Assembly (NCBI GenBank): GCA_024280815.1 | Contig: JAJRPL010000346.1 | Location: 1-7,102 of the forward strand | DNA: 7,102 nucleotides | Origin: Bacteroidota bacterium | Lineage (GTDB): Bacteria > Bacteroidota > Bacteroidia > Flavobacteriales > Flavobacteriaceae | Direction: 5' to 3' | In this document: positions 1 to 7,102 of the stretch, in pieces | Layout of the letters: every line of letters begins with the position of its first letter | Position numbering within the stretch: position 1 is the first letter of the stretch | The notes under the pieces: generated by a model | The model's input: only the letters and a program-made list of their open reading frames with translations | Told to the model about the DNA's origin: nothing | Databases searched by the model: none | Program-made: the position numbers and the translations under genes

Positions 1-1109
1 CCCGAAATAAATAAGGTTGTCCAATAATTAGGTTTACGATTTCCTGTAGTTGAAAGGGTTTCAATTTTCGATTTCTCTATAAAATCAGGAAATATCTCGC
101 CTTCTCCTTTTATCAAATATGCGGTTCCTTTTGCATTTACTCTGGCAGTTCTACCATTTCTATGTGTATATGCTTTTAACGTAGCCGGAATTTCATAATG
201 AATAATAAATTTCATTTCAGGAATGTCAATTCCTCTTGATGCTAAATCACTTGCAATTAGGATAGAAACACTCCCATTTCTTAATTGTATCAAAGCACGT
301 TCTCTGTCTCTTTGCTCCATATCGGCATAGAAACATGTATGAGCAATGTACTTTTTATCTAAAAAGCGACTCAAATCTTCAAGACGCTCTTTTTTATTAC
401 AAAACACAATACCAGGATCATTTCCTAATTGATGTAGTAAAGTTACCAATGTATTGTGTTTGTTTTTAGAAAGACAAAGGATTGTTTTTACTATTAATTT
501 TGAACTTAAGTTTTCGTTTAAGTAGTTTAGTGTAATAAGCTTATCTAGTTTAAAGTAATTTGGTATTGAAACCCCTTTGGTAGCAGAAGTCAAAATACGC
601 TTTGTACTATTTGGCAAATGACTCATGATACTTTTCATTTCACCTTCAGCACCCACTTCAAATGTAATATCATACTCATCAATAACCAAGGTTTTGATTT
701 CTTCTGTAGTAAAACGACCTTGCTCAAAATGATCATACAATCTACCGGGAGTTCCTATTAAGATAGTTGGTGTATGTTTTAGTTCTATTTTATCTTTAGC
801 AATAGATCTACCACCGTAAATGGCATTGACTTTATAGCCAGAACCCATATTTCTAATTACTTGCTCCGTTTGAATAGCTAACTCTCTAGAAGGCACTATA
901 ATTAATGCTTGTACTTCTTTAGATTCAGGATCTAATTGTGCTATTAATGGTAGTAAAAATGCTAAAGTTTTACCAGTACCTGTAGGAGACAACAATATGG
1001 TGTTTGCATTTTTCTCTATGACATCCAAGGCTTCTTCTTGCATCGGATTTAGCTTGTAAATTTTTAATTTTTCAAGAATATCTTGTTGCTCTTTGATACT
1101 ATTTGCCAT
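1..1109 (-). CDS. DEAD-box-type RNA helicase with DEYD motif II, 3' end beyond window
   Basis: Predicted ATP-dependent RNA helicase, superfamily 2. It reads from ATG at 1107-1109 leftwards without a stop for 369 codons and leaves the window still open. Visible motifs: Q-motif glutamine at residue 24, Walker A SPTGTGKT 41-48, PSREL 73-77, GG 99-100, TPGR 120-123, motif II DEYD 144-147, SAT 175-177, GIVFC 233-237 (motif IV), SDLASRGID 287-295 (motif V) and HRNGRTAR 316-323 (motif VI). Both RecA-like domains are therefore complete. The last visible residues, WTTLFIS plus Gly at 363-370, resemble the first strand of a DbpA-type RNA-binding domain, which suggests a further 60-80 residues off the edge. 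The ATG lies 2 bp after the upstream helicase stop, so translation is probably coupled. The alanine-to-tyrosine change in motif II is unusual, but the catalytic Asp-Glu pair is kept. The likely role is rRNA or mRNA remodelling; the exact target is unknown. Confidence 0.93.
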   Translation of the reverse strand, partial: MANSIKEQQDILEKLKIYKLNPMQEEALDVIEKNANTILLSPTGTGKTLAFLLPLIAQLDPESKEVQALIIVPSRELAIQTEQVIRNMGSGYKVNAIYGGRSIAKDKIELKHTPTILIGTPGRLYDHFEQGRFTTEEIKTLVIDEYDITFEVGAEGEMKSIMSHLPNSTKRILTSATKGVSIPNYFKLDKLITLNYLNENLSSKLIVKTILCLSKNKHNTLVTLLHQLGNDPGIVFCNKKERLEDLSRFLDKKYIAHTCFYADMEQRDRERALIQLRNGSVSILIASDLASRGIDIPEMKFIIHYEIPATLKAYTHRNGRTARVNAKGTAYLIKGEGEIFPDFIEKSKIETLSTTGNRKPNYWTTLFIS

Positions 1110-1111
1110 AT

Positions 1112-2455
1112 CTAACTTTTATTATTTTTCTTTTTTGAAGCTCCTGATGTTGGAATTACTTGTTTTTTTTTGGCTATATAATTTGCCAATACTTTTTCCA
1201 TCAATTCTTCTTTGGTTAAATGATGGAATATGGTGCTGACTTGTTTTTTTAAGTCCTCAGAAATAGTATGATTGGGTTTTGTCTTAAATATTTTTTTTGC
1301 CCATAATAAGGTGTTATTTTCTTCAATACTTTGAGTATCTGCCTTTTTAAGTTTATTAAAAACAATCCCTAATGCAGATTCAAAAAGAGCAATATCTTGT
1401 ACTTCATCCTGTTGCAGAACAGTTAAAGAAAGCCCCTTTGCTCCTGCCCTAGCAGTTCTACCACTTCTATGAACATACGCATCATAAGTGTCTGGCAAAT
1501 GATAATTAACAACGTATTCTATTTCTTTGATATCGATACCTCTTGCTGCCAAATCGGTTGCCACTAGAATATCTATATATCCTTCTCTGAATTGCCCCAT
1601 AATCCGATCACGGATACCTTGCGTTAAACTTCCATGAATGGCACCCGACGAAAATTTATTGATAGCTAAATTTTTAGCTAATTTATTAACGGCAGCTTTT
1701 GTTTTACAAAAAATAATGCCTCGTTTTCCTACCTTAGAACTTAAGAAATGTAGTAATATATCCAATTTTTCTATTGGCTTTACTACTACATATTGATGCT
1801 CTATGCCTTGATGCCCAATAGTCGACATATCTGCTTCAATATGTACCACATGCTTTGACATGTAATTTTGAATCAGTTGCTTTATAGTGCCTGGCATGGT
1901 CGCGGTAAACAACAGTGTTCTTCTAGACTTCGGAATTTCTTTGATGATACTATCCAATCCTTCTTTTAAGGCACTAACCATTTCATCAGCTTCATCTAAA
2001 ATAAAATAAGAGATATTTTTGATGTTTACAGCATTCCGTTTTATTAAATCTGTTAACCTACCTGGTGTTGCAACTACAATATGTGTCGTGTCTTTCAAAC
2101 GTTCTATTTGAGGCTTAATCGGAATTCCACCACAAACAGTAGCTATAGAAACTGAAGGCATGTACTTAGAAAAAGAAACTAAATTTACATAAATTTGCTG
2201 CCCAAGTTCTCTTGTAGGAGCTAATATTACTGCTTGTACTTCTGTATTATCTACGTCTATCAATTGTAATAAAGGGAGACCAAATGCCGCAGTTTTTCCT
2301 GTTCCAGTCTTTGCTAAAGCAACCACATCTTCTTTTTGGTGTAATACCACAGGAATTGTTTTTTCTTGAATATCTGTGGGTACAGATATTTGTAAATCAG
2401 CCAACCCTTTTTGTAGCTGTTCTTTAATTCCTAAATTGGAAAAACCTTTTGACAT
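1112..2455 (-). CDS. DEAD-box RNA helicase, complete, basic C-terminal tail
   Basis: Complete 447-residue ATP-dependent RNA helicase, cytoplasmic. Motifs in order: F5 and Q30 (Q motif), AKTGTGKT 48-55, APTREL 79-84, GG 109-110, TPGR 130-133, DEAD 154-157, TAT 184-186 (Thr where SAT is usual), IIFC 247-250, ATDLAARGID 299-308, HRSGRTAR 329-336. After the second RecA domain there is a helical extension of about 100 residues, then a lysine-rich tail (KKK at 429-431 and 441-443) that could bind RNA nonspecifically. No DbpA-type RNA-binding domain is seen. The core resembles DeaD/CsdA and RhlE-type proteins, but the C-terminus does not decide between them, so I give no symbol. It is the first gene of a two-helicase operon; its TAG stop is 2 bp before the next ATG. 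A TAnnTTTG element lies just upstream. Likely roles are ribosome assembly or relief of RNA structure in the cold (known for the family, inferred here). Confidence 0.95.
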   Translation of the reverse strand: MSKGFSNLGIKEQLQKGLADLQISVPTDIQEKTIPVVLHQKEDVVALAKTGTGKTAAFGLPLLQLIDVDNTEVQAVILAPTRELGQQIYVNLVSFSKYMPSVSIATVCGGIPIKPQIERLKDTTHIVVATPGRLTDLIKRNAVNIKNISYFILDEADEMVSALKEGLDSIIKEIPKSRRTLLFTATMPGTIKQLIQNYMSKHVVHIEADMSTIGHQGIEHQYVVVKPIEKLDILLHFLSSKVGKRGIIFCKTKAAVNKLAKNLAINKFSSGAIHGSLTQGIRDRIMGQFREGYIDILVATDLAARGIDIKEIEYVVNYHLPDTYDAYVHRSGRTARAGAKGLSLTVLQQDEVQDIALFESALGIVFNKLKKADTQSIEENNTLLWAKKIFKTKPNHTISEDLKKQVSTIFHHLTKEELMEKVLANYIAKKKQVIPTSGASKKKNNKS

Positions 2456-2469
2456 AAAAATAATTTTGG

Positions 2470-2477
2470 CAAAGGTA
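2470..2477 (-). promoter_or_regulatory. Putative Bacteroidota -7 promoter element for the helicase operon
   Basis: On the minus strand this reads TACCTTTG, an exact match to the Bacteroidota -7 consensus TAnnTTTG. It lies 14 nt before the ATG of the first helicase, so the leader would be only about ten nucleotides. The nearest upstream TTG is 24 nt away, longer than the usual spacing of about 19-21, so the -33 half is weak. The position between a terminator and a gene start supports a promoter, but the short motif can occur by chance. Confidence 0.45.
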
Positions 2478-2552
2478 AGGATACCGTTTCCTAGAATCGG
2501 ACAAATAGTTGTAATAATCTTATTTTTTTTAATGGAGTATTTTAGAGATCAT

Positions 2553-2598
2553 AAAAAACGAAATAAACCACTGTAGGTTTAAATTTACAGTGGTTTAT
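2553..2598 (-). terminator. Rho-independent terminator of the repeat-protein gene
   Basis: A perfect 13-bp inverted repeat (2563-2575 with 2586-2598) encloses a 10-nt loop. Reading on the minus strand, the second arm is followed by TTCG and then six T (2553-2558). It starts 65 nt past the stop of the 442-residue protein gene and lies before the helicase promoter, the expected place for a terminator separating the two transcripts. On the plus strand no T-tract follows, so it is oriented for the minus strand. Confidence 0.8.
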
Positions 2599-2663
2599 CA
2601 GATATCATTAAGAAACAGTTATCTTGGAATAATTTGTGTGTTATCGTTTTAAAAGCATCAATA

Positions 2664-3992
<1,329 letters not shown>

Positions 3993-4022
3993 AAAACATT
4001 ATTTTGTTCAAATTACATCTAC

Positions 4023-4043
4023 AATTCTAAAGAAATTCTAAAG
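4023..4043. repeat. Two direct copies of AATTCTAAAG, 11-bp period
   Basis: AATTCTAAAG occurs at 4023-4032 and again at 4034-4043, one DNA helical turn apart. It lies in the divergent region, within the presumed 5' leader of the secreted-protein gene. It could be an operator or simply A+T-rich duplication; nothing else supports a regulatory role. Confidence 0.4.
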
Positions 4044-4068
4044 TTTTAAATATAATAACCTCTTTACA

Positions 4069-4076
4069 CAAAGATA
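4069..4076 (-). promoter_or_regulatory. Putative Bacteroidota -7 promoter element for the secreted repeat protein
   Basis: On the minus strand this reads TATCTTTG, an exact match to the TAnnTTTG -7 consensus. It lies 76 nt before the ATG at 3990-3992, implying a leader of about 65-75 nt. A good TTG -33 element is not seen at the usual distance, where ATG occurs instead. No comparable plus-strand element could be found for the divergent transporter in this 202-bp region. Confidence 0.5.
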
Positions 4077-4194
4077 ACCTTTTCTAAAATAATTACATAC
4101 AGGGTTTTTCCTGTTTTTTTATTAAACGTTTTTATTAACAAAGATTTTATATATTCACTCTCTAATTGAAACATTCTACCAATCCAAATAATTC

Positions 4195-6387
4195 ATGGCA
4201 GGAAAGAATAAATTCGGAGCTTTTGCAGGTGTTTTCACACCTTCAATCTTAACCATTTTAGGTGTAATAATGTATATGCGTTTAGGTTGGGTTGTAGGTA
4301 ATGCAGGTTTGATTGGTGCTATTGGTATCATTTTAATAGCTCACGTTATTGCAGTAACTACAGGTCTAAGTGTGTCTTCTGTAGCGACAGATAAAAAAAT
4401 TGGAGCTGGAGGTATTTATTATGTACTCTCTAGAAGTATGGGTGTACCTATTGGAGGTTCTATTGGTATTGCTTTATATGTTGGTACTGCTTTTTCTATT
4501 GCATTATACTTGATCGGTTTTGCCGAAAGTTTCAATGGTTATTTTGGCTTTGGCATGTCAGTAAACGATTTCAGAATCACAGGATCAATTGCATTAATTT
4601 CACTAACAGCATTGGCTTTAATAAGCACTTCTGTTGCAATGAAAGCTCAATTCTTTATACTAGCTGCAATTATCATATCTTTAATTTCTATCTTTTTAGG
4701 AACGACCGATTTTGCACCAGAAACAGTAGCTCTATTCACTACAAAAGGTTCTGTTTCATTAGAAGTTGTCTTTGCTATATTTTTCCCTGCAGTAACTGGT
4801 TTTACAGCTGGTATTGCTATGAGTGGAGACTTAGAAGATCCTAAAAAATCTATTCCTTCAGGAACATTGACAGCTATTGGAGTCGGCCTTGTGGTCTATC
4901 TAGGACTTGCCATTTTTATGGCATATAACATCAATTCAGAACTATTAAAAACTGACACTAATATTTTAATGAAAATGGCATTATTTGCTCCTGCTGTAGT
5001 TGCTGGTATTTGGGGAGCAACACTATCTTCTGCTCTAGGAGGAATTCTTGGTGGCCCAAGAATTTTGCAAGCCATGTCTATCGATAAAGTGACTCCTAAA
5101 ATATTTGGCAAAGGTAAAGGACATAATAACGAACCTGTTAATGCTTTATTTTTAGTTTTTATTATTGCTGAAGCTGGTATTTTAATAGGAGAATTAGATG
5201 TTATAGCCCGGGTGGTTTCTATGTTCTATTTGACAGCTTACGGTTTTATAAATATTTCTTATTTTTTAGAAAGTTGGGCAAACCCTGATTTTCAACCTAC
5301 CTTTAAAATTAAACGGTGGATTGGTTTATTGGGATTTGTAGCTTGCTTTGGAGTCATGTTTAAACTAGATATGATAGCCATGTTTGGTGCATTGGCACTT
5401 GTTGGAGGGCTCTATTTCTGGTTGCAACGTAAAGAAGTTAATTTACAAACTAATGATGTTTGGCGAAGCGTTTGGGAAAATGTTGTCAATAAGGGCTTGA
5501 AAAGAATAGATGATGAAACTGATGAGAATTCTAATTGGAATCCGAACATTATTCTATTTAGTGGTGAAAGTAAACACCAATCTTATTTATTAGAATTGGG
5601 AAAAACAGTATCTGGACGTACAGGAATAGTTACCAATTTTAAATTGATTTTAGATAAGAATAATAACGAACCGCCTTTACGAAAAACAGAACAAATTGTT
5701 AGAAATAGTAATTTTAAAGAAATAGGTATTTTTGCAAGACAATTAAAAGTTGATAATATTTATACGGGTATCACCAATATTGCATCAACGTTTGGTTTTT
5801 CAGGTGTTGAGCCTAACACCGTAATGATGGGATGGCCAAAAGGGCTAGAAAGTTCTGTTGAGTACGCAAAAATGACAGAAACCTTATTGTATCTAGATTA
5901 TAATTTGTTGTATCTAGATTTTGATAGAACTGCAAAATTCGGAAATTATGAAACAGTCGACTTATGGTGGCGAGAAACAGATAGTAAAAATGCTGAAATG
6001 ATGTTGAATATTGCTCGTTTTATCATTGCTTCTCAAAAATGGAACCATACAAGCATTAGAGTGTTGTTTGTAAATAATAACAATATTAATGCTGAATTGA
6101 TTCGTTCAAAAATTGCGAAACTAGTTGAAGACCTTAGAGTAATTGTTGAAATTAAAATTATAAATAATGCTGTAGAACAAAAGCCGTTCTATGATATTAT
6201 TAAAGAAGAATCAAAATCAACCAATTTAACATTATTAGGCATACCCAATTATAAAATTGAAAAACAGACTGAATTTATACTGAAAACAAACCATCTATTT
6301 GAAGCTATAGGCTCTACTTTATTGGTAAAAGCTGCAAATAATTTTAATGTATTGGATTTAAATTTTACAGAAAATAAGACTATTTAA
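4195..6387 (+). CDS. Cation-chloride cotransporter (SLC12-like) family membrane transporter
   Basis: 730-residue inner-membrane symporter of the APC superfamily, CCC branch. Residues 7-411 contain about twelve membrane helices in the LeuT-type arrangement, and 440-730 a cytosolic domain like the SLC12 C-terminal domain. Family signatures: FGAFAGVFTPSILTILGVIM at 7-26 (TM1), Tyr105 in ALYLIGFAES (TM3), FFPAVTG 196-202 and SGDLEDPKKSIP 210-221 (TM6-7), GATLSSALGG 274-283 (TM8), KGHNNEP 308-314, ELDVIA 333-338 and FYLTAYGFINIS 344-355 (TM10). From memory of human NKCC1, Ser278/Ser279 match the Na+ ligands, Tyr105 and Thr201 the K+ ligands, and Tyr349 a Cl- ligand. The long phosphorylated N-terminus of animal members is absent. 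The start is secure because an in-frame TAA lies two codons upstream. Na+/K+/Cl- cotransport is inferred; amino-acid transport is the main alternative. It is single in its transcription unit and convergent with the hydrolase remnant. Confidence 0.93.
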   Translation: MAGKNKFGAFAGVFTPSILTILGVIMYMRLGWVVGNAGLIGAIGIILIAHVIAVTTGLSVSSVATDKKIGAGGIYYVLSRSMGVPIGGSIGIALYVGTAFSIALYLIGFAESFNGYFGFGMSVNDFRITGSIALISLTALALISTSVAMKAQFFILAAIIISLISIFLGTTDFAPETVALFTTKGSVSLEVVFAIFFPAVTGFTAGIAMSGDLEDPKKSIPSGTLTAIGVGLVVYLGLAIFMAYNINSELLKTDTNILMKMALFAPAVVAGIWGATLSSALGGILGGPRILQAMSIDKVTPKIFGKGKGHNNEPVNALFLVFIIAEAGILIGELDVIARVVSMFYLTAYGFINISYFLESWANPDFQPTFKIKRWIGLLGFVACFGVMFKLDMIAMFGALALVGGLYFWLQRKEVNLQTNDVWRSVWENVVNKGLKRIDDETDENSNWNPNIILFSGESKHQSYLLELGKTVSGRTGIVTNFKLILDKNNNEPPLRKTEQIVRNSNFKEIGIFARQLKVDNIYTGITNIASTFGFSGVEPNTVMMGWPKGLESSVEYAKMTETLLYLDYNLLYLDFDRTAKFGNYETVDLWWRETDSKNAEMMLNIARFIIASQKWNHTSIRVLFVNNNNINAELIRSKIAKLVEDLRVIVEIKIINNAVEQKPFYDIIKEESKSTNLTLLGIPNYKIEKQTEFILKTNHLFEAIGSTLLVKAANNFNVLDLNFTENKTI

Positions 6388-6971
6388 GTAACAATTGCAC
6401 AGTAGTCTATAAGAGTTCTAGCACCATTACAAGGATATTTATAGGTGTCTAAAATCACCTGTATTCCATTTCCATTTTCATACGGATCGTCATTACCATT
6501 TTCTAAAGCAACCTTTCGAATAGCTTCAGACTGAGTCACAAAAGTATACTCTAATAAAGCATCTAAAGGTCTTAAGATACCTTGCATTTGTGAATATGAC
6601 CTTGAACCTGTTGGATAGCTGTGATTCGCATTTTCTTTATCATAAATTTGATAATCTTTCTTGATATCATCAATAGATTTTAATAAATAGTATTCTGTTA
6701 GCGGAATTCTAGCATCAGTTCCATCTTCTTTATTGTTCCCTCCTTCTCCAAACTTGATAAATACAAGATTTGTATTTGAAGGTAAACTTTCCATGGCTTC
6801 TTTATTCATTCCAAAAGCAAACCAAGGGTCTAATCCCATTAAAAAACGCCCATTAGTACCATAATTCATTTCTTTTGTATAATAATCTAATATTTTAAAA
6901 ATAATTCCTCCTCCTGCCGAATGACCCACAACTCCTATTTTATCAGTATCTACATATTTTAATTTAGCCAT
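6384..6971 (-). CDS. Alpha/beta-hydrolase, 5'-truncated, probable pseudogene
   Basis: 195 codons from ATG at 6969-6971. Near its N-terminus it has the nucleophile elbow GHSAGG (16-21, Ser18) directly after strand VDTDKIGVV. A catalytic acid could be one of the aspartates in EDGTDA (82-87), and NHSYP gives a likely catalytic His117. In a complete hydrolase of this fold, about 90-120 residues with the first strands and the oxyanion-hole loop come before the elbow. Here they are missing: upstream in the same frame an in-frame TAA occurs within 15 codons, and the rest of the window encodes nothing like them in any minus frame. The C-terminal half looks intact (to residue 195). I infer a gene cut at its 5' end, most likely inactive; a frameshift cannot explain it within the visible sequence. 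Its TAA overlaps the transporter TAA on the other strand. The substrate class (lipase, esterase or dienelactone-hydrolase-like) cannot be told. Confidence 0.75.
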   Translation of the reverse strand: MAKLKYVDTDKIGVVGHSAGGGIIFKILDYYTKEMNYGTNGRFLMGLDPWFAFGMNKEAMESLPSNTNLVFIKFGEGGNNKEDGTDARIPLTEYYLLKSIDDIKKDYQIYDKENANHSYPTGSRSYSQMQGILRPLDALLEYTFVTQSEAIRKVALENGNDDPYENGNGIQVILDTYKYPCNGARTLIDYCAIVT

Positions 6972-7102
6972 CCCCCGAAAATTCCATATGATATTAAAAA
7001 AAGTCAGGTTTTAAGAGGGATTAAGAGCGATTTAAAATTGGGAAACTGTTTAAAAAGTTGTATTTTGTAATTGATAAAAAAGCAAAATTCACTTAAAAAA
7101 CA
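6972..7102. other. A+T-rich region without recognisable gene, right edge
   Basis: Both strands were read in all frames. The longest open stretch is about 30 codons on the plus strand (ending TAA near 7070) and resembles nothing I recognise. No tRNA-like fold or promoter was seen. A 10-bp near-perfect tandem repeat (TTAAGAGGGA / TTAAGAGCGA) lies at 7011-7030. This region abuts the place where the hydrolase coding sequence stops making sense, so it may be the flank of an insertion or deletion. Confidence 0.5.

Noticed and set aside
1..1109. First helicase as a broken gene because no stop is visible
   Set aside because: The frame is uninterrupted to the window edge and all motifs are present; it is simply cut by the window.
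2376..2576. 66-codon plus-strand open frame
   Set aside because: It mostly overlaps the helicase start on the other strand, then crosses its promoter and runs into the terminator hairpin; no recognisable protein features.
4099..4120. Small hairpin followed by a T-tract on the plus strand
   Set aside because: Only a 5-bp stem, in a divergent intergenic region with no upstream plus-strand gene to terminate; probably chance, though weak attenuation of the transporter transcript is conceivable.
4896..5111. 71-codon minus-strand open frame
   Set aside because: Antisense to the conserved TM7-TM8 part of the transporter; a shadow of its coding constraint.
6972..7102. Insertion-sequence end or transposase remnant
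   Set aside because: No terminal inverted repeat or transposase motif can be shown within 131 bp; kept only as a possibility under the breakpoint finding.

Overview
The window looks like a chromosomal segment from a member of the Bacteroidota, most likely a marine or environmental Flavobacteriaceae-type bacterium. The DNA is strongly A+T-rich. Start codons are not preceded by clear Shine-Dalgarno sequences. Two minus-strand genes have a TAnnTTTG-type -7 element upstream, and the proteins have a flavobacterial character. The genus cannot be fixed from the sequence alone.

Layout, left to right. Positions 1-1109 (minus) hold a DEAD-box-type RNA helicase that runs off the left edge. Its motif II reads DEYD, and what looks like a DbpA-type RNA-binding domain is just beginning at the edge. 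Only 2 bp separate it from a complete second DEAD-box helicase at 1112-2455 (minus). The two form an operon that probably starts from a promoter at about 2470. A strong hairpin plus T-tract at 2553-2598 ends the next minus-strand gene. That gene (2664-3992) encodes a secreted 442-residue protein of unknown function, whose middle is a low-complexity linker made of 34-residue (102-bp) tandem repeats and an (ACT)12 microsatellite encoding polythreonine.

A 202-bp divergent region separates it from the plus-strand gene 4195-6387. This is a 730-residue membrane transporter of the cation-chloride cotransporter (SLC12-like) family, and it keeps most residues that form the Na+, K+ and Cl- sites in animal NKCC proteins. 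Its stop codon overlaps, on the opposite strand, the stop codon of a convergent gene at 6384-6971. That gene is an alpha/beta-hydrolase lacking the whole N-terminal half of its fold, so it is probably a decayed or truncated gene. The last 131 bp (6972-7102) carry no recognisable gene.

The helicase pair probably acts in RNA remodelling, such as ribosome assembly or growth at low temperature. The transporter probably moves inorganic ions or amino acids. Nothing ties the repeat protein or the hydrolase remnant to either. I see no phage, CRISPR, tRNA or rRNA, and no convincing new multi-gene system. The points most worth following up are the animal-like ion-site signature in the bacterial transporter, the DEYD helicase, and the variable-length repeat linker in the secreted protein.
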